From the NCBI RefSeq assembly GCF_937884665.1, contig NZ_CAKZYF010000192.1, forward strand, positions 1 through 64,000: DNA of 64,000 nt, read 5' to 3'. Made by a program: the position numbers and the translations under genes. Of the stretch, positions 47,392 through 56,641 are shown in pieces (position 1 is the stretch's first letter; every line of letters begins with the position of its first letter). Source of the DNA: an uncultured Allomuricauda sp. GTDB lineage: Bacteria; Bacteroidota; Bacteroidia; Flavobacteriales; Flavobacteriaceae. Below the pieces are notes generated by a model. It did not search any database and was not told the origin of the DNA. It saw only the letters and a list, made by a program, of their open reading frames with translations.

Positions 47392-49425
47392 ATGAAAAGC
47401 TCCTGCTGTTTTTTACTTGCATTCCTAACGAGCGCTGTGCTCCTCGCACAAAATAGGGATTGGACCCTCTCTTCGGGCAAAGTGGAAAAATACACCGGTA
47501 TTGTCGTGGCCAACGGGAGAATTGGTATCCTACCAGACGACAAACCTTTTCGAACCAAGTCCATCATTCTCAACAATGTCTATGACAAGGAATCTCCCCA
47601 GGGTGTAAGCAAAATTCTTTTGGGGATAAACTTTGCCCAACTGGGGTTGGAAATAGATGGAGAAAGAATCGACGAAAACAATATTTCCGACTGGCGACAA
47701 ACGCTGGATATGAAAGCAGCTCGCTTCACCACGCAATTTACTTTCAAGGACAAAGCCAAAATATCCTATACCATTTATGCCCTGCGCAATATGCAGTACT
47801 CGGGATATATCGATATACAAATACATCCCTTGAAAAATCTTGAATTAAAGGCTATTGGAATTATTGAAACGCCAGAAGAGTACCACAGTCCGAACAGTAC
47901 GTTTAGAGTGTTGCAGGATTTGGAAACAACCATGCCCATTTTACAAACTGTGGCAGAAAGTAGATTAGGACGTCATATTGTAAGTTCTTCGGCAACTTTC
48001 ATCTGGCATGGTATAAATTCAACTAGGGAAAATCAACGACCCGAGTTGGTCCATGAACCAGTTTCTTCCTATGAAAATCAGCTTTCCTTCAAGAAAACGT
48101 TGATAAAAGGGAAGCCTTTTGAATTCGCGTGGACAGGTGCCGTTTGTAGCACTCAGGATTTTGAAGACCCCCAGACTGAATCTGAACGATTTGTAATCTT
48201 CAATCTTTTGACACCAAAAAAGGATTTGTTGCAACGGCACAAAATGTTATGGGAAGAACTTTGGAAAGGAGATATCGTTATTGAAGGCAATCTACAGGAC
48301 CAACTGGATGTCAGATTGGCTCTTTACCATCTTTATTCTTTTTCCAGGGGAGATTCAGATTTGAGCATAGCGCCCATGGGCCTCTCTTCCCAAAACTACA
48401 ACGGCCATATTTTTTGGGATACCGAATTATGGATGTTCCCTCCCCTGCTCATGCTGAACCAGGATATTGCCCGGTCTTTAGTGAATTACCGCTCCGATAG
48501 GTTGGGTAAAGCCAAGGAAAAAGCCATCAATTTTGGATATAAAGGTGCCATGTTTCCCTGGGAAAGTGATGATACCGGCGAAGAGGCCACGCCCGCATGG
48601 GCCCTGACCGGAACTTTTGAACATCATATCACCGCTGATGTGGCCATTGCATTTTGGAATTACTATCGGGTAACCCAAAATAAGGACTGGCTCAAAGCGC
48701 GTGGGTATCCCATGCTGAAGGAGGTTGCCGATTATTGGGTGAGCCGCTCCACCCTGAATGAGGATGGCAGCTACAGTATTAAAAATGTGGTGGGTGCCAA
48801 TGAATTTGCTCCCAATGTGGATGACAATGCATTTACAAACGGTTCCGCCATTACCGCATTGCAATACGCAACAGAGGCGGCCAAGACTTTGGGAGAAACC
48901 ACGGACCCTTGGTGGACTAATGTGGCCTCTAAAATTCGGATTTTGAAATTTCCCGATGGTACTACCAAGGAGCACGCCACCTATAATGGGGAACGCATCA
49001 AACAGGCCGATGTTAATTTATTGACCTATCCTTTGGATGTTGTGAATGATGAGGAAACCGTTTTAAAGGATTTGAAATATTACGAACCCAAATTGGCGGA
49101 AGAAGGACCGGCCATGGCGCAATCTATATTTGCAGTGATTTATGCACAATTGGGAAATGCCAAAGAAGCTTATCGGCTTTTTCGTAGAAGTTATGAACCC
49201 AACAAACGTCCACCTTTTGGCGCATTGGCCGAAGCTGCAACCAGTGATAATCCCTACTTTGCAACTGGAGCTGGGGGTATGTTACAGGTAGTTTTAGCAG
49301 GATTTGGAGGGCTGGAAATCACAAATGAAGGTATTGTCCAAAAAAATCCAATTTTACCTAAAGAATGGAAATCCCTTACCCTAAAAGGGGTTGGACCCAA
49401 TCGGAAAACATACACAGTAAAATAA
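47392..49425 (+). CDS. Secreted GH65 alpha-glucosidase/phosphorylase-family enzyme, probably a hydrolase
   Basis: 677 residues with a signal peptide (FLLAFLTSAVLLA, then QNRDW). (alpha/alpha)6-barrel motifs of GH65: GHIFWDTELWMFPP, FPWESDDTGEEATPAW and NVVGANEFAPNVDDN, where E471 is the general acid. The region after FGALAE has E614 followed by TGAGGMLQV. This acidic residue in place of a phosphate pocket fits GH65 hydrolases, such as the alpha-1,2-glucosidase of Flavobacterium johnsoniae, better than phosphorylases. Periplasmic location, away from phosphate-sugar metabolism, agrees. Linkage specificity is not proven. Expressed with pgmB. Confidence 0.88.
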   Translation: MKSSCCFLLAFLTSAVLLAQNRDWTLSSGKVEKYTGIVVANGRIGILPDDKPFRTKSIILNNVYDKESPQGVSKILLGINFAQLGLEIDGERIDENNISDWRQTLDMKAARFTTQFTFKDKAKISYTIYALRNMQYSGYIDIQIHPLKNLELKAIGIIETPEEYHSPNSTFRVLQDLETTMPILQTVAESRLGRHIVSSSATFIWHGINSTRENQRPELVHEPVSSYENQLSFKKTLIKGKPFEFAWTGAVCSTQDFEDPQTESERFVIFNLLTPKKDLLQRHKMLWEELWKGDIVIEGNLQDQLDVRLALYHLYSFSRGDSDLSIAPMGLSSQNYNGHIFWDTELWMFPPLLMLNQDIARSLVNYRSDRLGKAKEKAINFGYKGAMFPWESDDTGEEATPAWALTGTFEHHITADVAIAFWNYYRVTQNKDWLKARGYPMLKEVADYWVSRSTLNEDGSYSIKNVVGANEFAPNVDDNAFTNGSAITALQYATEAAKTLGETTDPWWTNVASKIRILKFPDGTTKEHATYNGERIKQADVNLLTYPLDVVNDEETVLKDLKYYEPKLAEEGPAMAQSIFAVIYAQLGNAKEAYRLFRRSYEPNKRPPFGALAEAATSDNPYFATGAGGMLQVVLAGFGGLEITNEGIVQKNPILPKEWKSLTLKGVGPNRKTYTVK

Positions 49426-49430
49426 CTCAG

Positions 49431-49456
49431 AAAACCTCGAATATTCGAGGTTTTTT
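49431..49456 (+). terminator. Terminator of the pgmB-GH65 operon
   Basis: A 24-bp perfect palindrome (AAAACCTCGAAT and its complement, 49431-49454) followed by T residues, 6 nt after the stop. Confidence 0.88.
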
Positions 49457-49521
49457 CTTTACAAATATTTCTTTTTCAAAAGGTTAGTTAAATTTTCTAT
49501 TTTTAGGAAAAACCAACCTCA

Positions 49522-51393
49522 ATGAAAATCTCTATCTGGAAACTCTTTTTCCTCTTTCTTTTTTTAGGGCCTTTGGTTCTAGCTCAACAAAATCAGAAAC
49601 TGGATAGCCTTATTAATTTACTGGATAAAAGAGAGGGAGAACCTAAAGCCGAACTATTGAATGAAATCATTCAGATTGAATTATATAATAAACCAATTCA
49701 GGTAAAAACACGGATTGAAGAACTTATTTCCCATTCCCAAAGAATTGAATATACCAAGGGAGAGGCCAATGGCTACTATCGAATGGGTGGATATTTCTTG
49801 AATCAGGGTAAACTGGATTCAGCTGAATATTATCACGGAAAATCACTTGAGATGCATTCAGAGATTGAAAACATCCCAGGTATTTTAAATGGTAATGTCC
49901 AGATCGCCCTCGTATATATGTATCAAAATAAGTTTGATTTGACTTACGACCACTTGAACCAGAACATAAAGATGTACACCAATAGGGATACCGTAAACGA
50001 AAAGAAAGAGTTTAAGTTTATTGGATCAACCTATCATACGTTGACCAATGCTTATACAAAACAAGGTCTTTATAATTTGGCATTGGAATCAGAGTTAAAG
50101 GCGCATAGGTTGTACAAAGAATTGGTCGATGATGAGAATTTTGCAGCAAATGCTTTGAATTCTTTAGGGGATGTGGAGAACCAGTTGAATAATTACGATC
50201 AGGCTATTATTTATCTCAGCGAAGCAAATGCCATATTCAATAAAAATGAAAACCGCTTTTTTGAGTTACTGACGCTAATAAATTTAGCCAACGCATATTC
50301 AGGTAAAGAGGATTATCCAAAATGTTTAGAGATTAACCGAAAAGGTTTGGATTTAGCTCAGGAATTGGAAAACAAAGGGCATGAAGCTCAATTATGGGGA
50401 AATTATGGGAATGCCTTCGAAGAATTAAATCAACTGGAGAAGGCAGTCGATTGCCAAAAAAAATCGATTGAAATCTTTCTTGAACTTGGTAATAAAATCA
50501 GCATACTCTACCCCTATGTAAACATTGGGAACCTCTATAGAAAGCTCAACAAGTTTGAACAATCCAAGCATTATTTAGACCTAGTAATTGCTGAAGCCCG
50601 GCGCAACGACCTACATCAACTTTTGGCTCTGGCTTACGAGTTTCGGTCCAACTTAAATGAAGCAAGAAATAATCCTAAACAAGCATTAGAGGACTACAAA
50701 AAATTCAAACAGTATAAAGACAGTCTATTTGACAAATCAAAATCACAACAAATAGAAGCCATGCGCGTGGAGTTCGATACCGAAAAAAAAGAACAACAAA
50801 TAGTATTGCAAGACAAAGAAATCACCGTTTTGGAACAACAGGCTGAAATAAGTACCCTTCAAAAGATACTGTTAGGCGGAGGTTTGGTCTTATCGCTTTT
50901 CGGATTCTATGGCATCCGACAGCGGTTAAAACGAAATAAGCTTGAAAAAGAAAAAGTAGATGCCGAACTCGCTTTTAAAAAGAAAGAATTGACTACCCAC
51001 GCCCTACATCTTGCCAAAAAGAACGAAGTCTTGGAAGGTTTAAAACAAAAAGCCGAAGAACTCAAGGAAAAAGAGGCGTCGAAAAAGGGCTATCAGCAAC
51101 TTAACCGAACGATTAATTTTGATTTACAAGACGATACGAATTGGGAGAATTTTGCACGCTATTTCGAGGAAGTCCACAAAGATATCAATAAAAAGGCAAA
51201 AACAAAATACCCACAGCTCACCTCAAACGAACTTCGGTTAATGGCGCTCTTAAAAATGAATCTCTCTTCAAAGGAGATTGCAAATATCCTGAATATTTCG
51301 CCAGAGGGTATCAAGAAAGCCCGGTACCGGCTTCGTAAAAAATTAAATATTGCTACTGAAGACTCATTGCAGGATTTGGTATTGAGTCTTTGA
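49522..51393 (+). CDS. Membrane-anchored TPR protein with C-terminal LuxR-type HTH
   Basis: 623 residues: signal peptide (1-21), about eight TPR-like repeats (about 60-420, e.g. NALNSLGDVENQLNNYDQAI), a transmembrane helix (about 450-468, LLGGGLVLSLFGFYGI), a coiled coil (about 470-530) and an HTH domain (LTSNELRLMALLKMNLSSKE, then ISPEGIKKARYRLRKKL). This is the Bacteroidota TPR-HTH regulator layout, sensing in the periplasm and binding DNA on the cytoplasmic side. The adjacent phased repeats and lipoprotein gene suggest its target. Confidence 0.9.
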   Translation: MKISIWKLFFLFLFLGPLVLAQQNQKLDSLINLLDKREGEPKAELLNEIIQIELYNKPIQVKTRIEELISHSQRIEYTKGEANGYYRMGGYFLNQGKLDSAEYYHGKSLEMHSEIENIPGILNGNVQIALVYMYQNKFDLTYDHLNQNIKMYTNRDTVNEKKEFKFIGSTYHTLTNAYTKQGLYNLALESELKAHRLYKELVDDENFAANALNSLGDVENQLNNYDQAIIYLSEANAIFNKNENRFFELLTLINLANAYSGKEDYPKCLEINRKGLDLAQELENKGHEAQLWGNYGNAFEELNQLEKAVDCQKKSIEIFLELGNKISILYPYVNIGNLYRKLNKFEQSKHYLDLVIAEARRNDLHQLLALAYEFRSNLNEARNNPKQALEDYKKFKQYKDSLFDKSKSQQIEAMRVEFDTEKKEQQIVLQDKEITVLEQQAEISTLQKILLGGGLVLSLFGFYGIRQRLKRNKLEKEKVDAELAFKKKELTTHALHLAKKNEVLEGLKQKAEELKEKEASKKGYQQLNRTINFDLQDDTNWENFARYFEEVHKDINKKAKTKYPQLTSNELRLMALLKMNLSSKEIANILNISPEGIKKARYRLRKKLNIATEDSLQDLVLSL

Positions 51394-51397
51394 TGTA

Positions 51398-51531
51398 GCG
51401 TCACTTCGAGTGATTTTTCTATCACTTTGAGCATAGTGAAAAGAAGAAAAATCGTATCGAGAAGTCTTAAATTGTACATTTTTTCACGTGTTCTCGATAC
51501 ATCCGCTGTCAGCGGACACTCGAACTGACGC
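51398..51531. repeat. REP/MITE-like structured intergenic element
   Basis: Outer 15-bp inverted repeats GCGTCACTTCGAGTG (51398-51412) and CACTCGAACTGACGC (51517-51531), one mismatch; inner repeat GTATCGAGAA (51454-51463) with TTCTCGATAC (51491-51500); small hairpins TCACT/AGTGA near 51421-51438 and TCCGCTG-T-CAGCGGA at 51502-51516. Nested palindromes with 'tcgag' ends resemble dispersed repeats seen between genes in Flavobacteriaceae. It may also act as a terminator or RNA-processing site for the TPR-HTH gene, which ends 4 nt before it. Confidence 0.7.
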
Positions 51532-51581
51532 TTTTCGTACTAACTGATTTCACCTTTAAACATAAGGCTTCCCAAAGCCTT

Positions 51582-51633
51582 CCACCTCTTGTCCCTATTT
51601 ATTTTCAAGGTGTCCACCCCTTGTCCACCCCCA
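51582..51633. promoter_or_regulatory. Phased direct repeats, possible operator
   Basis: CCACC(T/C)CTTGTCC occurs at 51582-51594 and 51614-51626 (32 bp apart, about three helical turns), with a further TGTCCACCCC-type copy 11 bp on (51611 and 51622). Located about 60-100 bp upstream of the likely promoter of the 51785 lipoprotein, this could bind the neighbouring TPR-HTH regulator. Inference only. Confidence 0.45.
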
Positions 51634-51694
51634 TTTTTTTACTTCTCAAAATCAGCGTTTTAGGTTTGTACCGTCATGTATTTGACACAACCAG

Positions 51695-51775
51695 TTTTGT
51701 GGTCTTGCTCGGCTAAGGGCTGCAGACCGTTACCGGGCGAGTCGCACAGAACCAAAGAGAATTCCAACCACAAAA
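51695..51775 (+). promoter_or_regulatory. Inverted-repeat leader of the large lipoprotein gene
   Basis: A 9-bp perfect inverted repeat TTTTGTGGT (51695-51703) and ACCACAAAA (51767-51775) ends 9 nt before the ATG and encloses a G/C-rich stretch. A competing stem GGTCT (51701-51705)/AGACC (51724-51728) shares its left arm. Together these could form alternative leader structures. No known riboswitch class recognised. Confidence 0.35.
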
Positions 51776-51784
51776 CATCCTTTT

Positions 51785-54148
51785 ATGAAAAACGTATTTA
51801 ATAGTTCTGGAGAGCGCATTATATGGCTCCTACTCAGTTTGGGCATGCTTGGCATTTCATGTAGCTCAGAAAACGGAATAGAACCCATAGGAACCGACCC
51901 CTGTTCAGAAAATCCCTGCGCAAATCCAGAACTATGTTCCCAAAATTGCAACGATTCTGGAGTTGGTCTTTCCAGAAAAGACTTGGAACCTCAGGGCAAT
52001 ATAACTGAAACCGCTACTGGCTATTTGGTAGAGGGTAGTCTCACAATTACTCCTGAATCTGGGGAACCTATTATATTGACTGAGGCTGATTTAGATGTTG
52101 AATTTAATGAAGATGGAACTCTTCGGAGCATTAGTGGAACTTCTGAAGTTCCTTCGTCAAGTAACTATTTCGAATTTGAGAATCCCATTCAAGCAGATAT
52201 TGGGTATTTCACAGGCAGGTTTTTGAATCAAAACAGAAGTTATGAGATTAAATTGGTAGATGATTTTACCTACTTCGTTTTTGCTATTTCTGTGGGTTTT
52301 GAACTAAAGCTTGGCGCCAATGATAATCCTGATGCTCAAAAACCCCTTTCCATAGAAGCACCCATTGGAGGGCATATCGCATACATCGCCGATTACAATG
52401 ACCCCATGTTTTTCTTTTCTATCGGAGGAGATACTCTTGGTGGCGACGACCAAGGTGATGACAATAATGATGATAACAATGGAGATGGAAATAATGATGG
52501 CGGCGACGGAAACAACGGAGGAGATGGGAACAATGGCGGCGACGGAAACAACGGAGGAGATGGTAATAATGGCAACGGTAACTCCAGCCATACCAAATTA
52601 GGGGGTGTAAGTTTCGGAGCTTCTTTGGGGGCAAATTTTAATTATACGCCAACTAACCCTGTAACGGGTAATATTATTTCTTTCCCTGCGGATTTGGTAA
52701 CGGGTGGTACTGTATCTTTTTTCAATGTTTTGGAGACTACAGGAATGCTATATCAGAATCGAAGCTTTAATGCTGACCTTGACTTCAACGAACCCTTGAA
52801 TTCAGAATTTGGAATTGGCTTCCAAGCTGGCATTAATGGTACACTTGACCTTTCGCTTGGAATCACATCCTTTATTTCGTTCGGTTTTCCTATTGCGTCT
52901 GGCAGTGCAGCCGTTGTTGCTGAAGCTTCCAGTGAAGGTGCTACCGGCAAGGCCTTTATCAGCGGATTGGTAGATCCTGATTTATCTTGGTGGCCAGATT
53001 TCATTCCAGTAGTCCCTGATGGTAATCTCAATGCCTATGGCTCCATTGTACAGAGCGGCTCTTTTGATATTGGACTTTCCGGGTCATTCAGTATGGAAAC
53101 CCCAACTACCAACCATATTGTTGAAGGTATGCTTCGCGCAACTCCAGATGCTTTCACCATGGATGGAAAGGTAACAAACAATGATGAAATCTGGGAAGCC
53201 AATGTAACCTTTACCAAAGACCAGACCAGAGCTATTGCAACTCCTCCAGTTAACTTTGCTGATGGCATATCTGAAACCGTTACCGCTCAAATTGACAAGG
53301 CAATAGAAACCACCGAAAAAGCGCTTGCAGATTTGGAAGCGGCGAACGAACAATATGAATTTGAATTAAGCTTAAGAGGATTAAGAGCTGCTTTACCCAG
53401 TATCATTTCAGATGCTGAAGATGCTATCGACAATGCAGTAAGTTCAACTATTTCGGATGCACGGACGCGGATAAATAATTCTCTGAACGCCAGAGATTTG
53501 GTTAGATGCAGTGATAATCTCAGTGGTCAAATGACCGCTATTGTCCGAGGACATAGAAACGCTCTTACTCGGCTTGGGGATGCGGTTAATGATCAAAACG
53601 ACAATGAAACCGTCCGAGCAGAGCTGGAAGGTGCTCTTCGGGATTTAGCCGCTATGGATAGGATTACCCGAACTTTTTCGGTATCCGTGGAATATGCATC
53701 CAAGTTTACTGGGTGTTCCATTGGTCCTAGGTTCACCGAATCTAGAAGTGAAAGAATAGATAGTCAAGTTTTGACTGCAGCCCAAAAAGCACAGTTATTG
53801 GAAGCAGCGGACAATGTTAAATTCATTGCCGAGGCAGACGGAATTCGATTTGATGCACAGGTCATTGTAGACCAGCTTCCAACCGTTCAAGAACTGGAAA
53901 CCCTACGTGATGGTGTAGAAGATTGTGTGTCTGAACTCACGGAAGGCATTGAAAAATCTGGGTTCACTTATATTCATGATACCGGAGAATTTATACCATT
54001 TATAGTAATCAATGGGGAAGAAAAAGAAGTGGAAAGCTTCGATATTTTCAGCGCAGACGAACTCGTGGCCAAAGCTAGAATTGAAACGGATGGATGCAAC
54101 CCCAATCAGGCATTGAAACGTCTTCAAGCAGAAGCAGCACTCAGATAA
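51785..54148 (+). CDS. Large modular lipoprotein with Gly/Asn/Asp repeat
   Basis: 787 residues. Lipobox GISC (Cys26), then a Cys-rich segment (DPCSENPCANPELCSQNC) at about 38-56 resembling an EGF-like or disulfide knot. A beta-rich region runs to about 220, followed by a DNA-encoded tandem repeat of GGDGNN units (about 220-265), a second beta-rich domain (VSFGASLGANFNYTP onward) and a helical, coiled-coil-like C-terminal part (about 500-787, e.g. ETVTAQIDKAIETTEKALAD) with several Cys. Function unknown. Downstream of the TPR-HTH regulator and the REP-like element. Confidence 0.85.
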   Translation: MKNVFNSSGERIIWLLLSLGMLGISCSSENGIEPIGTDPCSENPCANPELCSQNCNDSGVGLSRKDLEPQGNITETATGYLVEGSLTITPESGEPIILTEADLDVEFNEDGTLRSISGTSEVPSSSNYFEFENPIQADIGYFTGRFLNQNRSYEIKLVDDFTYFVFAISVGFELKLGANDNPDAQKPLSIEAPIGGHIAYIADYNDPMFFFSIGGDTLGGDDQGDDNNDDNNGDGNNDGGDGNNGGDGNNGGDGNNGGDGNNGNGNSSHTKLGGVSFGASLGANFNYTPTNPVTGNIISFPADLVTGGTVSFFNVLETTGMLYQNRSFNADLDFNEPLNSEFGIGFQAGINGTLDLSLGITSFISFGFPIASGSAAVVAEASSEGATGKAFISGLVDPDLSWWPDFIPVVPDGNLNAYGSIVQSGSFDIGLSGSFSMETPTTNHIVEGMLRATPDAFTMDGKVTNNDEIWEANVTFTKDQTRAIATPPVNFADGISETVTAQIDKAIETTEKALADLEAANEQYEFELSLRGLRAALPSIISDAEDAIDNAVSSTISDARTRINNSLNARDLVRCSDNLSGQMTAIVRGHRNALTRLGDAVNDQNDNETVRAELEGALRDLAAMDRITRTFSVSVEYASKFTGCSIGPRFTESRSERIDSQVLTAAQKAQLLEAADNVKFIAEADGIRFDAQVIVDQLPTVQELETLRDGVEDCVSELTEGIEKSGFTYIHDTGEFIPFIVINGEEKEVESFDIFSADELVAKARIETDGCNPNQALKRLQAEAALR
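52499..52570 (+). repeat. 36-bp tandem repeat inside the lipoprotein gene
   Basis: Two head-to-tail 36-bp copies (52499-52534 and 52535-52570), identical except near the end, each encoding GGDGNNGGDGNN. Flanking sequence holds degenerate GDGNN-type units. In-frame copy-number change is expected by slippage. Confidence 0.85.
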
Positions 54149-54170
54149 ATTCAGGAATGTCCAAAAAAAT

Positions 54171-54204
54171 AAAAGCCCCGGGAACCACTCCGGGGCTTTT
54201 TATA
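54171..54204 (+). terminator. Terminator after the large lipoprotein gene
   Basis: An 11-bp stem AAAAGCCCCGG/CCGGGGCTTTT (54171-54181, 54190-54200), 8-nt loop, T tail, 22 nt after the stop. Confidence 0.92.
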
Positions 54205-54350
54205 AAATCAAAACCAACCTAAACATATGAGTTAACCAACTCAATATTTAAATAAAAATCATAGTAATTTTCATACTTAAAACAACCGCCTTCCCAAAAA
54301 CCCTACCTTATTTTCCAATTTTTTTAAAAAAAGTTAGTTTCTTGCCATTT

Positions 54351-54893
54351 ATGGAATCATTCTTTAACGAGTTATCCACGGAGTTAAAACTTGGGACGAC
54401 CAAACGAGGACATCCGTTTCGCTATTTTAGTTTAGCCACCAATGGTTTGAATGAACATTTGGGTATCAGGACCGTAGTATTGCGAAAAGTTACTCCAGAG
54501 TTGCGATGCACCTTTTATTCCGACAAGCGTTCAAAAAAAATGGAAGAACTGGCAAGCGACCCAGCCGTTTCCGCACTTTTCTATCATCCGAAAAAACTAT
54601 GGCAGATAATTATCAAGGGGAAGGCCAAAATTGAAAATGATACAGAAGTTTTAAAGACTTTTTGGAACGGCATACCCATAAAGGCAAGAAAGGATTACAC
54701 AACGCAACTGCCTCCTGGAACTCCAATGGTAAAAGAAACCGACATCGAATATCTAAATGATGGGGATTACTTTACCATGGTACATATCATTCCCGAACAG
54801 ATAGAGTTCCTAAAACTAGAGCGGCCCAGCCACAGTCGGGTACTTTTTTCCAAAAGAAAAGGGGATTGGGTTGGTACGCAATTAGTGCCTTAA
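54351..54893 (+). CDS. Pyridoxamine 5'-phosphate oxidase-like flavin-binding protein
   Basis: 180 residues. The split-barrel PNPOx-like fold is indicated by RTVVLRKV, FYSDKRSKKMEEL (FMN-phosphate loop), ALFYHPKKLWQIIIKGKAKI and FTMVHIIPEQIEFLKL. It is a family of FMN- or F420-type oxidoreductases with loose specificity, distinct from PdxH. The ATG at 54351 was chosen over a TTG 9 nt upstream. Overlaps the convergent bshC 3' end by 12 nt. Substrate unknown. Confidence 0.85.
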   Translation: MESFFNELSTELKLGTTKRGHPFRYFSLATNGLNEHLGIRTVVLRKVTPELRCTFYSDKRSKKMEELASDPAVSALFYHPKKLWQIIIKGKAKIENDTEVLKTFWNGIPIKARKDYTTQLPPGTPMVKETDIEYLNDGDYFTMVHIIPEQIEFLKLERPSHSRVLFSKRKGDWVGTQLVP

Positions 54894-56483
54894 AATCAAA
54901 AAGGAGCTTTCTAGAGGATTTAAATGTGCCAGTAACCAATCGATGAGTTTCGGTCCTATTTCCAAATACGCTTCAGAAAAATTCAACTGTCGTTCCTGAA
55001 GGGATTGGTTGGGGAACAACTCATTTTGAATATCCGTCATCCGAACCACATGGTCCTTCAACTTTCGCTTTTGAGCTTTTAAAAGTCTTTTTTCCAGTAC
55101 GTCAAGACCTTTCTTCTGCTTTATCTCCTGGGCTTTTACTGCCTTGATAAACGTACTGTCCGTTTGTTCGGCCAAATCGTACAACAGCGCAAATTGTTTT
55201 TCAAGATGCTTTTTTTGTGGGGTAAAGTTGATGTCTATATTGGAAATTTCCCGAATTTTTTTATTGATAAAACTCGTTTGCTTTAAAAAAAGATCGGAAC
55301 TGTCCAATTGTAGTTTTTTGATCTTATCCCCTTGCTTTTCGGTCATTAGCAGTGCGGAATTGCGTAAAAGAAGTATCGGAAAACTTACGCCCAAAGAATC
55401 AAAATAGGACTAGAGTTCCAACCAATAGTCGAGCTCACCTCCACCACCGTTATAGCTTAGATTAGGTAAAATCACTTCTTGATACAGCGGTCTCGCAATT
55501 ACGTTGGGGGAAAAACGCTCGGGATGCTTTTCCAATTCGTCTTCCAATTCGCTTTGGGAAAATACGATATCTGTATTGTTGACCGCGTAAATGTTGTCTT
55601 TGAAAACAAGGCGTTCCCGAAGACCTTCCTTCAAGTAGAAGTAATTGATCTCTCTTGGATTTACCTGGATTTTGTAGGTATCCGAAACCTGGCTCAACAG
55701 GCGTATGGACCGAGAAACTTGTGCGAATGGGATTTTTTCAAAAATGTCCTTTTTCACGTAAGGAACCAAAAGCCTTTTTAAATCAGCATCATCGCCATCA
55801 ACGATTACAAGACCATATTTTCCGAACAAGGTGTTGACCAGGAAACGGGTCGCTTCAGCCAGCCGGTCTTGTTCCAAATAGGAAGTTGTAAAGAGTTCGA
55901 TAAGCTTTTTGGCATGAACGGAATCGTCTAGCCGGGCTGACCATGTCTCCAATACCTCGTCCAAGCCCCTTGTGGACCGTCTCCCTACAGCACCAGTCGC
56001 GTCCTGGTTCCACTGTACTTTTTGACCCTTAAAATTGAAAAAGTTTATTTCGTCAAAATCATGGTCTTCCGTGGCCATCCAGTAAACCGGGACAAAATTG
56101 AAATGTGGATACTTTTCCCGTAACCTATCTACCATATTAAGTGTCGATACAATCTTATAAAGGAAATAGAGCGGTCCGGTAAATAGGTTCAATTGATGTC
56201 CAGTAACCACGGTAAAGGTCTCTTTCTTTTCCAGGTCGATAATGTTAGTACGGGTGGCTTCAGACAACTCAAATCCCCGATATTGATTGCGAAGGCTATT
56301 GACAAGTACCCCTCTTTGATTTGAATCGTAGGTCTTTTGCTTTTCAAGAATCTGAGCCTCGAAATTCTCAAGGGTCGGAAATCTATTGTAAAATGGGGCC
56401 AGTGCTTCCTTTTGGTCGAGATAATCGCAAATAAGTGGAGAAAAATAACCTGTTTTCCGAAAAGGTATACAATCTACTTCCAT
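54882..56483 (-). pseudogene. bshC: Bacillithiol biosynthesis cysteine-adding enzyme, interrupted by in-frame TAG
   Basis: BshC adds Cys to GlcN-malate in bacillithiol synthesis. The full 533-codon frame would match the family length, but codon 358 is TAG (minus strand, 55410-55412). Before it: FTVVTGHQLNLFTGPLYFLY and YWMATEDHDFDEINFF. After the stop the same frame resumes SYFDSLGVSFPILLLRNSAL and the C-terminal coiled coil to the end at 54882. Homologues have Lys at this place (AAG to TAG, one change). No frame change. Either a nonsense mutation, sequencing error or readthrough. Other genes in the window use TAG as stop, so the code is standard. Confidence 0.9.
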
Positions 56484-56641
56484 TAAAAATTGTAAAAAAC
56501 GAGCTAAAGATACTTTTCTTCTTTCTTTCTGTTCACAAAAATACGTTAATTACCTTTTTGCCGTTGAATTCCCGTCATAAGGGGAATTTCGCCCCTTTTG
56601 TTCGTAATTATTGCTAGATTTGAAGTAAACTGACTGACCGA

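Noticed and set aside
52440-52580. CRISPR-like array
   Set aside because: The repeats are contiguous 36-bp in-frame coding units without spacers, inside a lipoprotein gene.
55410-55412. TAG recoding (a non-standard genetic code) in bshC
   Set aside because: Several intact genes in the window (for example the GH13 gene, msrB1, mnmA and rocD) end in TAG at their normal C-terminus.
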